Positions 34,802-44,030 of a stretch of 64,000 nt of DNA are shown one piece after another. The stretch is from Herpetosiphonaceae bacterium (GTDB lineage Bacteria; Chloroflexota; Chloroflexia; Chloroflexales; Herpetosiphonaceae): NCBI GenBank assembly GCA_026003835.1, contig BPHZ01000003.1, positions 248,001-312,000 of the forward strand. The letters are read 5' to 3'. The notes beneath the pieces were generated by a model. That model saw only the letters and a list, made by a program, of their open reading frames with translations, made no database searches and was not told where the DNA came from. Positions within the stretch are counted from its first letter, which is position 1; each line of letters begins with the position of its first letter. The position numbers and the translations under genes were made by a program.

Positions 34802-35895
34802 GATGGCTCCGGTTCCGCAGCTAGCTTCTCCGCGCGCTGTTGCTCGGAAAGCTGGCGCAGCGCACTGAGCAGCGTATCCAGCAGCCTTCGCTCACGTGTT
34901 TCGATATCCTGGAGGCGCTCCATATGCTCTACACGCAGCGCTTCGAGACGGGTTTGGGCACGGGCCAGCCTGGCCTCGTGCTCTCTACACCAGGTGTCGA
35001 CGCGCTCGAGCCAGGCCTGCAGCTCGTGATTATGCTCTTGCTCAGCGCTGCGTAGATCGCTGATCTTTTCATCCTGCTGGCCGCGCAGCTCCTCCAGCCG
35101 CTCCTGGGTCAGCAGGAAACGATCAGTGCTGACGCGCTCAACACGCTTGATCTCTGCGATCATCTCGGGGATCTGCTGGACGATAAGATCGATCTGTTCC
35201 GGGAGCGCTTCAACGGTGGCGTTGAGCATCTGGATCAGCTCATCGTGCCGGCCAAGCCGCGATGCGAGGTCATGGAAGCCACTTTGCGCGTCTGCGACCA
35301 TCTGCTGGGCCTCGATAGCCTGCCGGCGCAGTGTCTGCTTTTCGATCTGCAGCTCCTCGTGGATCCGCCGAATCTCCAGGTTGGTAGCCTCGTCGATCTC
35401 GCGGAGCCGGTCAAGCTGGAGGAGGATCTGGCGATGACGCTCATCGTTTTCGCGAATCCTGGTGTCGAGATCTTGGAACGTGCTCTCCAGTACTTCGATC
35501 CTGCTCAACCAGAGCGAGGCCTGAGCCTGATCGCGTTTGCGCTGTTCTCCGATGTGATGGATCTGGGTCTGTAGCTCGCGGATCGGCTTGATCGCTTCCT
35601 CGATCTTGACCAAGGCGTTGGCGAGCTCTTTGCGCAGCGCGGTCAGCTCTCGCCGGTAGGCCTCCAACGACTGGAGATTATCTTCGGTTGCTTTGTCGAC
35701 AATACTCTGCACCTGGCCGATGAGCGCTTCGTTTTTGCGTACCTGCTCCATCGCCCAGGTATATTTGTTGTTTGTATCCTTGATCTGGCGCCTGAGCTCA
35801 TCGATCTGATTCTGAAGATAGAGGATCTGCGATTGTTCTTGAGCCCGGTTTCGCTCCTCATCGTACCTGGATCGCAAATCTGATGAATGTGTCAT
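34795..35895 (-). CDS. Long coiled-coil protein inside the his operon, unknown function
   Basis: 366 residues from ATG 35895, behind a GAGAGG site. Almost the whole protein is predicted coiled coil with dense heptads, for example [20 protein letters not shown] and [22 protein letters not shown] stretches. It is rich in Q, E, R and L and has no transmembrane segment or enzyme motif. It lies between hisA and hisF, overlapping the hisF start by seven bases, and is probably translated with it. Coiled-coil proteins of this type act as scaffolds or cytoskeletal filaments. Nothing links it to histidine synthesis except its position. Confidence 0.82.
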   Translation of the reverse strand: MTHSSDLRSRYDEERNRAQEQSQILYLQNQIDELRRQIKDTNNKYTWAMEQVRKNEALIGQVQSIVDKATEDNLQSLEAYRRELTALRKELANALVKIEEAIKPIRELQTQIHHIGEQRKRDQAQASLWLSRIEVLESTFQDLDTRIRENDERHRQILLQLDRLREIDEATNLEIRRIHEELQIEKQTLRRQAIEAQQMVADAQSGFHDLASRLGRHDELIQMLNATVEALPEQIDLIVQQIPEMIAEIKRVERVSTDRFLLTQERLEELRGQQDEKISDLRSAEQEHNHELQAWLERVDTWCREHEARLARAQTRLEALRVEHMERLQDIETRERRLLDTLLSALRQLSEQQRAEKLAAEPEPSC

Positions 35896-35968
35896 TGGGG
35901 CCTCTCTATGTGACATAGTTCTGGTTAACTGCGGGCCATGGCCGGGCTGAGTTTGATGCCTGCGATGC

Positions 35969-36679
35969 CTACCCTATGCTGCTCAATGCTTGACGGAGAT
36001 CGATTGCGCCTGTGTAGAGCGCCCGCCCTACAATTGCGCCCTCAACGCCCAGGAGTGCCAGCCGCTGCAGGTGCTCCAGGCTGGCGATACCTCCTGAGGC
36101 AATGATCGCTGGCCCTGCGGCCAGCATCTCGGCAGTTGCGGCGAAGTTCGGCTCGCTCAACGTGCCGTCTCGGCTAATATCGGTGTAGATTATGCGCTCG
36201 ACGCCCAGTGCTGCCATCCGGCGGGCCAGATCCAGAGCGCGCACTGCTGTGGTTTCGCGCCAGCCCTCAGTTGCTACGAGCCCGTCGCGAGCGTCGATGC
36301 CGACAATAATAGCTGCCCTGTAGGTGTGCACCAGGTCGGCGACAAGCTCTTGATCTGCGACCGCCGCCGTCCCAAGAATAACGCGATCGGCGCCAAGTCC
36401 GAGCGCCTCTTCGACGGCATCTCTGCTGCGCAGACCACCGCCGAGCTGGATTGGTACGCCGGCGGCGCGGATGATGGCTTTGATCGCGGCGATGTTTGAG
36501 GGGCGGCCCAGCCGCGCTCCATCGAGATCCACGACGTGGAGACGGCGGGCGCCCAGCTCTACCCAGCGCTGCGCAACGGCGGCGGGATCATCGCCGTACA
36601 CGGTCGCCTGAGCGAAATCGCCCTGATAGAGACGAACACAACGCCCGTTCTGGAGGTCGATAGCGGGAATAATCTCCAT
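35969..36679 (-). CDS. hisA: Phosphoribosylformimino-5-aminoimidazole carboxamide ribotide isomerase HisA
   Basis: 236 residues. It begins [20 protein letters not shown], with the catalytic Asp in PAIDL. It has [43 protein letters not shown] (second catalytic Asp) and [16 protein letters not shown]. It catalyses the Amadori rearrangement of ProFAR to PRFAR, the substrate of HisFH. It is directly upstream of the coiled-coil gene and hisF and one base downstream of hisH on the same strand. hisHA-x-F is therefore one operon read to the left. Confidence 0.95.
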   Translation of the reverse strand: MEIIPAIDLQNGRCVRLYQGDFAQATVYGDDPAAVAQRWVELGARRLHVVDLDGARLGRPSNIAAIKAIIRAAGVPIQLGGGLRSRDAVEEALGLGADRVILGTAAVADQELVADLVHTYRAAIIVGIDARDGLVATEGWRETTAVRALDLARRMAALGVERIIYTDISRDGTLSEPNFAATAEMLAAGPAIIASGGIASLEHLQRLALLGVEGAIVGRALYTGAIDLRQALSSIG

Positions 36680-36680
36680 G

Positions 36681-37283
36681 CTATGCCGCCCTCCTGATAA
36701 AGTTCTCTAGGAGCTTGAGCCCCCAACGCCCGCTTTTCTCGGGGTGGAACTGTACCGCTACCGCTGAGCCGAAGGCGAGGGCGCTCGGAAAGCTGAGGCC
36801 GTATTCAGTGCGAGCTATGACGATTGCTGCGTCTGGTGTATCGACGTAGTAGGAGTGCACAAAGTAAAATTCTGTGTTGGTCGGGATGTCCTCGAAGAGC
36901 CAGTGGCCTTCGTGAGCGACCTGGTTCCAACCGATCTGCGGCACTTTGCGCCCGGCAGGGAAGCGGCGTACGCTGCCCGGTACGATCCCCAGGCATTGGT
37001 GTAGGCCAAACTCTTCGCTCATCTCTGCGAGAACTTGCATTCCGACGCAGATCCCCAGGAAGGGGACTCCGGCAGCGATGCGTTCTCTGATAGCCTGATC
37101 AAGGCCCTGCGAGGCGAGCGCTCGCATGGTATCGCCTGTCGCGCCAACTCCCGGCAGGACGACCGCATCCGCCTGGGCAAGCTCGGCGGCGCTGCTGACA
37201 ATGTGTAGCGGGGCTCCGATGTGCTCCAAAGCCCGGACCGCACTGCGCAGATTGCCGGCTCCATAATCGATCACTGCAATCAT
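36681..37283 (-). CDS. hisH: Imidazole glycerol phosphate synthase, glutamine amidotransferase subunit HisH
   Basis: 200 residues from ATG 37283; an in-frame TTG at 37295 is not preferred. The class I glutaminase triad is visible: Cys in [14 protein letters not shown], and His and Glu in [26 protein letters not shown] is the typical first strand. It delivers ammonia to HisF. It is the first gene of the his cluster on this strand. The 80-base gap upstream contains a REP-like palindrome (37337-37356). The ribosome site is weak. Confidence 0.95.
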   Translation of the reverse strand: MIAVIDYGAGNLRSAVRALEHIGAPLHIVSSAAELAQADAVVLPGVGATGDTMRALASQGLDQAIRERIAAGVPFLGICVGMQVLAEMSEEFGLHQCLGIVPGSVRRFPAGRKVPQIGWNQVAHEGHWLFEDIPTNTEFYFVHSYYVDTPDAAIVIARTEYGLSFPSALAFGSAVAVQFHPEKSGRWGLKLLENFIRRAA

Positions 37284-37336
37284 AGAAGTTCTCAAAGCAG
37301 CTGGTAGTCCACTATCTGGATGGTGGGGGGGAGGTT

Positions 37337-37356
37337 TGGAGGGGCGTAGCCCTCCA
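37337..37356. repeat. REP-like palindrome
   Basis: TGGAGGG and CCCTCCA flank GCGTAG. The same core occurs at 47366-47388, as a variant at 53841-53870 and in degraded form in the 15.3 and 15.7 kb repeats. It sits between hisH and the deacetylase gene. No coding role. Confidence 0.6.
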
Positions 37357-37371
37357 GCTCCCCTTTGCTCA

Positions 37372-38427
37372 TTACTCGCTACCTGCCGTCAGGAGCGGGT
37401 GACTGCGACGAATGGTCGCCAGGATGCCCTCGACTGAAGGGCTACGCCCGGCTGGAGCAGCGCCAAAGGGGTCGCTGACCTCACCCTCCTCACCTGTGAG
37501 CACCTGTAATGTGGCAAGGACACAGCTCGCCAGGGCCTGGGTGTTGTATCCTCCCTCCAGCGCACAGACAATGCGCCCCTCACAGCACTCCTGTGCAAGA
37601 TTATACACCATTGCCGCAATGTGGGCGTAGCCTGACAGGGAGACGGTCAGTGAGCCGAGCGGATCCGCCCAGTGCGCGTCATAGCCGGCAGAGATCAGGA
37701 TAAGCTGTGGGTTGAAGCGGCGGAGTGCCGGGATGATCACCTGCTCGAATGCCGCGCCGAGAGCCTCATCGCCGGCGCCAAAGGGTAACGGCACGTTGAG
37801 CGTCGTTCCGTGGCCTGCGCCGACGCCGATTTCCTCGGCAGCCCCGGTGCCCGGGTAGAAGCCGCGCCCGTAGCCATGGGTTGAGCAGTAGAGGACACGG
37901 CCATCCTCCCAGAATATATCTTGGGTGCCGTTGCCGTGATGGACGTCCCAGTCGATAATTGCAACGCGTTCCAGGCCCATGCGATTGAGCGCTGCGTAGG
38001 CTGCAACGGCAACATTGTTGAAAAGACAGAAGCCCATGGCTCTGGCGCGGGTGGCATGATGACCCGGCGGCCGCACCAGCGCAAAGGCTGATGATGCCTC
38101 GCCGCCCAGTACTGCCTCTGTCGCGCGCACAACAGCGCCGGCTGCGAGACGTGCAACGTCATACGATGCCGGTCTGACGTAGGTATCGACATCCAGCCAC
38201 GCGCGCCCGGCTGCGGCCGCCCTGCTCACCGCCTGGATTTGGGCAGGTGTGTGCGCCGCCAGCAGCTCTTCATCAGTTGCCGGACGTGGTTCGACAACTG
38301 CGAGCCGGCTGCGCAGCGGCGAGCGTTCCAGCGCGGCCTTGATCGCGCGCAGACGCTCTGCGTTCTCAGGGTGGGCGCTGTAGTCGTGGTCCATATATTG
38401 ATCATCAGTGAGAATCGCTACTGTCAT
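37372..38427 (-). CDS. Histone-deacetylase-like / AcuC-type deacetylase
   Basis: 351 residues. HDAC-superfamily motifs: RPPGHHATRARAMGFCLFNN (active-site His-His), IIDWDVHHGNGTQDIFWED (zinc-binding Asp and His), SAGYDAHWADPLG (zinc Asp) and CALEGGYN. Bacterial members include AcuC and acetylpolyamine amidohydrolases, which remove acetyl groups from lysine or polyamines. The substrate is unknown here. It is transcribed left, with about 85 bases and a REP-like palindrome before hisH. A separate plus-strand gene starts 175 bases upstream of it. Confidence 0.93.
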   Translation of the reverse strand: MTVAILTDDQYMDHDYSAHPENAERLRAIKAALERSPLRSRLAVVEPRPATDEELLAAHTPAQIQAVSRAAAAGRAWLDVDTYVRPASYDVARLAAGAVVRATEAVLGGEASSAFALVRPPGHHATRARAMGFCLFNNVAVAAYAALNRMGLERVAIIDWDVHHGNGTQDIFWEDGRVLYCSTHGYGRGFYPGTGAAEEIGVGAGHGTTLNVPLPFGAGDEALGAAFEQVIIPALRRFNPQLILISAGYDAHWADPLGSLTVSLSGYAHIAAMVYNLAQECCEGRIVCALEGGYNTQALASCVLATLQVLTGEEGEVSDPFGAAPAGRSPSVEGILATIRRSHPLLTAGSE

Positions 38428-38601
38428 GCTTGCTCCCTCGGACGATAAAGATAGGATACCTTTTCAGGATATATGGCCGCAGCCCAAAACGCAAGGAACA
38501 TGCCGCCTCATCGATTGCCAAAATTGCAGACCCGACGTACGATAAAACGGTGTATATCGAACGATTGATGTAAACTAGCAGGCTGAGAAAGGATGAGCCA
38601 G

Positions 38602-39273
38602 ATGACGGTGTTTCTGTTGATTCGCCACGCCACGAATGATCTGGTTGGCAAATCGCTGGCCGGCTGGACCCCGGATGTTCATCTGAATGAAGAAGGGCGC
38701 CGCCAGTCGGAGCGGCTGGCCGATTATCTGGCGCAGGTGCCCATCGCCGCGATCTATAGCAGTCCTCTGGAGCGCGCCGTGGAGACAGCCGAACCGCTCG
38801 CCCGGCGGCTGGGCCTTGATATTCAGGTTCTCGAGGCTGTCGGCGAGATTCAGTGTGGCGAGTGGACAGGCCGTGTGCTCAAGGAGCTGGCCGAAACTCC
38901 TGCCTGGCGCAATATTCAGATCTTTCCAAGCGGAACGCGTATCCCTGGCGGGGAGACTCTGCTGGAGATGCAGATGCGGGTTGTAGCCGGGCTGGAGCGG
39001 CTGCGCGAACGTCACCCAAAGGAGGTTGTCGCCGTCATTGCCCATGCCGACGTCATCAAGGCAGCGGTTGCCCACTATGCAGGCATCCATCTCGATCTCT
39101 TTCAGCGGCTGGTGATCAGTCCTTGCTCGGTGAGCATCATCGCCGTCGGCGAGCATGGCCCGCGTGTCCTACGCATCAACGATACCGCCGAGCCCCCGTC
39201 CTTTCCCAAAGAGGAGCAGACACAGGAACAGAGCGAGCAGAAGATGCAGGAGACCGATCGCCCTATTGGATAA
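38602..39273 (+). CDS. Histidine phosphatase family protein (MSMEG_4193-type)
   Basis: 223 residues from ATG 38602, which puts the family's MTVFLLIRHATND first; AAAGGA lies about eight bases upstream. An alternative ATG is at 38593. The phospho-histidine is in LIRHATND, and AIYSSPLERAVETAEPLA and VAVIAHADVIKAAVAHY complete the phosphatase core. The C-terminal ~30 residues are a Q/E-rich tail. In actinobacteria this type clusters with a DUF3090 gene and a SCO1664-type kinase-like gene, and exactly that order is seen here. The substrate is unknown. Confidence 0.85.
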   Translation: MTVFLLIRHATNDLVGKSLAGWTPDVHLNEEGRRQSERLADYLAQVPIAAIYSSPLERAVETAEPLARRLGLDIQVLEAVGEIQCGEWTGRVLKELAETPAWRNIQIFPSGTRIPGGETLLEMQMRVVAGLERLRERHPKEVVAVIAHADVIKAAVAHYAGIHLDLFQRLVISPCSVSIIAVGEHGPRVLRINDTAEPPSFPKEEQTQEQSEQKMQETDRPIG

Positions 39274-39367
39274 ATGCGTAAGCGATGGAAAAAGGCTGCG
39301 TCGGCGGCCGCTGCCGGGATCATGGTACAATGAGTCGAGATCTGGTCATAAAGCGAAAGGAAGCCAA

Positions 39368-39952
39368 ATGCCCGAGTTTCTCTATGACCTGCATCCTGTC
39401 AGCCATATTACCACTGGCGCCGTTGGCGTTCCCGGCCAGCGAACGTTCTACATTCAGGCCCAGCAAGGTGAGCAGCTTGTCACATTGATTGCTGAGAAGG
39501 AGCAGGTCCGTACACTTTCAGAGAGTATCAGGCAGCTCCTTGCGGAAATTGCCGCTCAGGGTCGAGCCCTGCCTAAGCAGAGCGAGGAGCCAACCCCTGC
39601 GGAGATGGCCCTACGCGAGCCTCTCGATCCGCTATTCCGCATCGCGCAGCTTGGCCTTGGCTACGATGCCGAGCAGGACCTTATCGTTTTGGTCGCGCAG
39701 GAGCTGCTTGTCGAAGAGGGGGAAGAGGACGAGTTTTTGAGCGATGAGCTGCCGGAGGTGTCGCGACCGGACCATGAGCCTCACCTGGTCCGCTTTTGGG
39801 CTACACGGGCCCAGATGCAGGCCTTCAGCAGGCAGGGTCTCTCTGCGGTTAGCGCTGGTAGACCGCTCTGCCCGCAGTGCCTTCAGCCCATGGATGCCAG
39901 CGGCCACTTCTGTATAAAGAAGAACGGACACGCTGGAGTGAGCCAGGCGTAG
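39368..39952 (+). CDS. DUF3090 family protein with C-terminal zinc-ribbon-like Cys cluster
   Basis: 194 residues from ATG 39368 behind AAAGGAAG. The N-terminus MPEFLYDLHPVSHITTGAVG and QRTFYIQAQQG are typical of DUF3090. The middle is acidic (EEGEEDEF). Near the C-terminus, CPQCLQPMD and GHFCIKKNGH could hold a metal. The biochemical function is unknown. It lies 94 bases after the phosphatase gene and four bases before the kinase-like gene, so the three are likely co-transcribed and functionally linked. Confidence 0.85.
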   Translation: MPEFLYDLHPVSHITTGAVGVPGQRTFYIQAQQGEQLVTLIAEKEQVRTLSESIRQLLAEIAAQGRALPKQSEEPTPAEMALREPLDPLFRIAQLGLGYDAEQDLIVLVAQELLVEEGEEDEFLSDELPEVSRPDHEPHLVRFWATRAQMQAFSRQGLSAVSAGRPLCPQCLQPMDASGHFCIKKNGHAGVSQA

Positions 39953-39956
39953 TGTT

Positions 39957-40733
39957 ATGGATCATGATGAGCTTGTGGCCCAGCCTGAGCAAAGCTCAAC
40001 TGCTTCGCGGCGTCGTATTGTTGCGCTGCACGATCTGCTTGAACTGCTCCGCAGCGGTATGTTGGAGCTCCAGGGACTGATGCCTTGGAGCTCCAACTAC
40101 ACATTCCTTGTCTCCGTGCAGTCCGCTGATCTTGGGACGTACGCCGTCTATAAACCATGCAAGGGCGAGCGTCCGCTCTGGGATTTTCCATCGGGCACGC
40201 TCTACAAGCGCGAGGTGGCCGCCTTCTTAGTGAGCGAAGCGCTTGGCTGGGCCCTTGTTCCGCCGACGGTGTTGCGTGATGGCCCGCATGGCGTTGGGTC
40301 AGCCCAGCTGTATATCGACGCCAACCACGAGCAGCATTATTTCACCCTGCGCGACCGCTATCCCCTGGAGTTTCAGCGCATGGCTCTCTTCGATGTGCTG
40401 ATCAACAATGCCGACCGCAAAGGTGGACACTGTCTCATCGATTCTGAGGACCATATCTGGGCAATTGATCACGGTATTGCCTTCCATGAAGAAGATAAGC
40501 TGCGAACTGTGATCTGGGATTGGGCCGGAGAAGTTATTCCTGCGGTGTTTCTAGCTGATGTCGAGCGGCTGCGCGACCAGCTGGATAGCGAGAATTCATT
40601 GGCCAAAGGACTTGCGCAACTACTCTTGCCTCGTGAGATCAAAGCGCTTAAGCGACGAATCGAACGCATCCTCAATAAACCTGTTTTTCCTTCACCAGGG
40701 CCTGGTCGCTCTGTTCCCTGGCCGAGCATCTAG
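39957..40733 (+). CDS. SCO1664-type PI3/4-kinase-like protein
   Basis: 258 residues. It has a compact kinase-like set of motifs: AVYKPCKGERPLWDFP (Lys and Pro as in atypical kinases), INNADRKGGHCLID (catalytic-loop-like Asp and Asn) and IWAIDHGIAFH (metal-binding Asp). The first ~25 residues are variable. This fold class resembles phosphatidylinositol-type kinases, and the family is conserved in actinobacteria next to DUF3090 and a histidine phosphatase. The real phosphoacceptor is not known. It begins four bases after the DUF3090 stop, implying translational coupling. Confidence 0.82.
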   Translation: MDHDELVAQPEQSSTASRRRIVALHDLLELLRSGMLELQGLMPWSSNYTFLVSVQSADLGTYAVYKPCKGERPLWDFPSGTLYKREVAAFLVSEALGWALVPPTVLRDGPHGVGSAQLYIDANHEQHYFTLRDRYPLEFQRMALFDVLINNADRKGGHCLIDSEDHIWAIDHGIAFHEEDKLRTVIWDWAGEVIPAVFLADVERLRDQLDSENSLAKGLAQLLLPREIKALKRRIERILNKPVFPSPGPGRSVPWPSI

Positions 40734-40806
40734 CTGCCCTGGTGCCCGGAATGTCGATGCTATATAATACTCAAGTAGTTGTTAAGATTGCCCCCAGGAG
40801 GCTGCT

Positions 40807-41902
40807 ATGCGGATTTTGGCAGTCGATATTGGCACGGGCACACAAGACATTCTCCTGTTTGACAGCGACCAGCCCCTTGAGAATAACTTTCAGCTGATCG
40901 CCCCCCTCGCCAACGCAAATTGTCGCACAGAAAATCCGTCGCGCCACCCAGCAAGGCCGTACATTGGTGTTGATTGGCGAGGTGATGGGCGGTGGACCTT
41001 GCGCCTGGGCAGCTGAGGATCACCTTAGAGCTGGCCTGCCGATCTATGCAACTCCAGAGGCTGCGCGCACGTTTGATGACGATCTCGATAAAGTCAGCGC
41101 TATGGGCATTAAAATAGTGAGTCTGGAGGAGGCCCAGCGCATCCGCAATGCCAAGATCATCCCCCTCTACGATCTCTCCCTCGAGTCGATCAATCTGGCT
41201 CTGCGCACGTTCGATGTCGATCCTGTCTATGATGCTGTGGCTGTAGCGGTCTTCGACCATGGCGATGCTCCGCCGACCATAAGCGATCGTATCTTTCGCT
41301 TCCAATACCTTACCAGGCAGCTCCAGAACGGCAGGCTGACCGATCTCGCCTTTCCCCGCGGAAGCATCCCGCATTCGATGAGCCGGCTGCGTGCTGTCGC
41401 CCGTAGTGTGCCGGAGGATATGCCCCTGCTGGTGATGGATACAGCGCCTGCTGCAATCCTTGGCGCCTTTGATGATCCCGTTGTAGCCGCCATGCCTGAT
41501 GCCCTTGTCGTCAACATCGGCAACTTCCACGCCCTGGCTTTCCATATGATCGAGGGACAGATTGTGGGCCTCTTCGAGCACCATACTGGTGAGATCGATG
41601 CGCTGCAGCTGGAGCGCTTCCTCGATGAGCTGTCCAAAGGCACGCTGACAAACGAAGAGATTTTTAACTCACAAGGCCACGGCGCCATTATTTTCCATCC
41701 AACTCCAGACTCGCAGCCGCAGGTGGCGCTAACCGGTCCTCGTCAACAGATGCTTGCCGGCTCGCGCCTGCGCCCATACCGCGCTGTGCCTCATGGCGCC
41801 ATGATGCTTACCGGCTGTTTTGGCCTGCTGCGGGCCTTTGCTGCCCATTTTCCAGAGAGCGCCGACGTCATCACCAACGCGCTGAGCCCGGCAATCTCAT
41901 GA
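40807..41902 (+). pseudogene. DUF1786 family protein, frameshifted
   Basis: Two overlapping frames together give a 364-residue DUF1786 protein: ILAVDIGTGTQDILLFD at the start, then VMGGGPCAWAAEDHL, EAARTFDDDLDKVSAMGI and VAVFDHGDAPPTISDRIFRF. The break is at six C at 40901-40906; with five C the reading continues as APSPTQIVAQKI. The actin/hexokinase-like opening suggests a nucleotide-binding fold, and the family has no known function. All conserved blocks are intact across the join. It has its own AGGAGG site, and a TATAAT at 40763-40768 may drive it independently of the upstream trio. Confidence 0.8.
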
Positions 41903-42014
41903 TTGCTAATCCGCACGGCGTATGGTAGAATCACCGGTGGTGGCGTGCGATAGAGGCGTCGAAATCTCCAGGTAGCTGCGCCTCTGCCGCACGCCACCCC
42001 TATAGCCAGCGCTC

Positions 42015-42041
42015 TTAGCACTCATCGGTGTCGAGTGCTAA
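42015..42041 (+). promoter_or_regulatory. CIRCE operator (HrcA binding site)
   Basis: TTAGCACTC, a nine-base spacer, then GAGTGCTAA: a perfect CIRCE inverted repeat. It lies 47 bases before hrcA, so HrcA should repress its own operon and release it on heat shock. Confidence 0.97.
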
Positions 42042-42088
42042 AATAGATAGTGGAGCCTATCTGGAAGTGAGATCGACGAGGTACATCT

Positions 42089-43141
42089 ATGAGCGCCGAG
42101 CTGACCGAGCGACGGAAGCAGCTGCTTAAGCTGATTATTCAGGAATACATCGACACTGCGACGCCGGTCGCCTCAGAGGTTCTCGTGCGCAAGTATGGAT
42201 TGCCAGTAAGCTCGGCGACGGTCCGTAACGAGATGGCCGTCCTGGAGGAGTTGGGCTTGCTGACTCATCTCCATACGTCTGCCGGCCGTATACCGACCGA
42301 TGCCGGCTACCGCTACTTTGTGGAGAACTTGATGGACCGCAGTCCTCTTTCACCACAGGAACAGCGGACAATCAGGCACCAGTTCTATCAGGTGCGCAGC
42401 GAGCTGGACCAGTGGATTCATCTGGCGGCGGCTGTCCTGGCACGCCATGCTCAGGCAGCGGCCCTTGTGACGCCCCCGCGGGCATACGAGGCGCGCTACA
42501 AGCACCTTGAGCTTATTGCAATTCACGAGACAACTGTACTGTTGGTGCTTGTCTTCCAGGATGGCACGATCAAACAGCAGACGCTAACCCTAAACGAATC
42601 CCACGATCAGGAGGTCCTCAGTCGAAGTGCAGGGCGGATTAACCAGCTCTGCTCTGGCCGGCGCGTTGGCGAGATCGAACAGCTGCTCTCGGCTGAGGGA
42701 TCGTCGATCGAGCCACCCCTTAGTTCGATCGAGCGACTTGCTCTCGAGCAGATTGTGCGGGCGATGCATCAGATCGAGGAGCAGGCAAATGAGCAGATCC
42801 ACCACGACGGGTTGCTTGAGATCCTCTCGCAACCTGAGTTCTCACAGGTCGAGCGTGTGCGCCAGGTGTTGGAGATCTTGGAGCATGGCCGGGGACTTGG
42901 CCCGCTGATCCCCCAGGCGCTGGCAAGCGATGGTATTCAGGTGGTGATCGGCGGCGAGCACGGGCGCGATGAGATGCGTGAGTATAGCGTTATCCTCTCG
43001 CGCTACGGCGTCGATGGCAGTGTTGTCGGCGTTTTGGGTGTGCTTGGCCCCAGGCGTATGCCTTACCCGCGCTCGATTTCGACAGTACGCTATATTTCCA
43101 ATGTGATGACCAATCTACTTGGTGAGCTCTACGGAGAATAG
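42089..43141 (+). CDS. hrcA: Heat-inducible transcription repressor HrcA
   Basis: 350 residues. An N-terminal winged helix-turn-helix ([59 protein letters not shown]) is followed by the GAF-like domain. The C-terminus has [19 protein letters not shown] and [19 protein letters not shown]. HrcA binds CIRCE and its folding is kept active by GroE. The perfect CIRCE upstream shows autoregulation. It heads hrcA-grpE-dnaK-dnaJ. Confidence 0.97.
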   Translation: MSAELTERRKQLLKLIIQEYIDTATPVASEVLVRKYGLPVSSATVRNEMAVLEELGLLTHLHTSAGRIPTDAGYRYFVENLMDRSPLSPQEQRTIRHQFYQVRSELDQWIHLAAAVLARHAQAAALVTPPRAYEARYKHLELIAIHETTVLLVLVFQDGTIKQQTLTLNESHDQEVLSRSAGRINQLCSGRRVGEIEQLLSAEGSSIEPPLSSIERLALEQIVRAMHQIEEQANEQIHHDGLLEILSQPEFSQVERVRQVLEILEHGRGLGPLIPQALASDGIQVVIGGEHGRDEMREYSVILSRYGVDGSVVGVLGVLGPRRMPYPRSISTVRYISNVMTNLLGELYGE

Positions 43142-43249
43142 GCGGACGGAGAGCTCAGTCTCTCGCGCCGGCGCTGCGAGCTATGAGACGGCGTTTTGCT
43201 GTCCATGCCGGTCGCCGGCGATTGTCCAGAAACCAGGAGGAAGAGATCA

Positions 43250-43894
43250 ATGACTGATAGGCACAAGAATAATCATACCGAGGAAATGGAGCAGAAAAAT
43301 TCGCTGCCTGGCGACGGTCAGCAGTCCGGCGAGGTTGAACAGCAGGCCGAGGGAGTCGAGCAAGAGGCAGCAGCGGCGGATGAGCAGGCCCAGGATCAGT
43401 CGAATGCTCCCGGCGCTGTCCCTGCGCCCTCGATCGCCGAGCTTGAGCAACGCATTGCTGAGATTGAGCTTCAGGCGGAGGAGTACAAAGAGAATTGGAT
43501 GCGCGCTGCCGCCGATTTTCGCAATTTGAAGCGGCGGAGCGAGCAAGAGCGCAGCGAGCTTATCAAGAGCGCGAACGCCGCCTTGATTCTCAAGCTCCTT
43601 CCTATCCTCGATGATTTGGAGCGGGCGATGGAGCACGTGCCTGAGGAGGTGGCGCAGAGTTCCTGGTTTGAGGGCGTGCGTCTCGTCCAGCGCAAATTCC
43701 AGATGATTCTGGAGGGTGAGGGCGTGCAGCCGATTGAGGCTCTGGACAAGGAGTTCGATCCAACACTGCACGAGGCGGTCATGTATGAAGAGGTCGCCCC
43801 CGAGCAGAGTGGGAAGGTCATCGCCGAGCTGCGGAAGGGCTACAAGCTTGGCGACCGCGTCCTGCGCCCTGCTATGGTCAAGGTCGGCCGCTAG
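43250..43894 (+). CDS. grpE: Nucleotide exchange factor GrpE
   Basis: 214 residues from ATG 43250 behind AGGAGG. An acidic, Q/E-rich N-terminal tail of about 70 residues is followed by the long dimerising helix ([20 protein letters not shown]). The core has [39 protein letters not shown] and the beta domain near [20 protein letters not shown]. It releases ADP from DnaK. Second gene of the heat-shock operon. Confidence 0.96.
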   Translation: MTDRHKNNHTEEMEQKNSLPGDGQQSGEVEQQAEGVEQEAAAADEQAQDQSNAPGAVPAPSIAELEQRIAEIELQAEEYKENWMRAAADFRNLKRRSEQERSELIKSANAALILKLLPILDDLERAMEHVPEEVAQSSWFEGVRLVQRKFQMILEGEGVQPIEALDKEFDPTLHEAVMYEEVAPEQSGKVIAELRKGYKLGDRVLRPAMVKVGR

Positions 43895-44030
43895 CGCGGC
43901 TGGAGGCCCAGGGCTTGGGAGTCGCCGCGGACGCTTTCCCTTTCCCCTCTGTAGAGCCTCTTCCATCCAAAAGGAAGACCTGCAGTCTCAAGGCTGTACG
44001 AAACATCTAACATACGGAGAACAGGCGACA

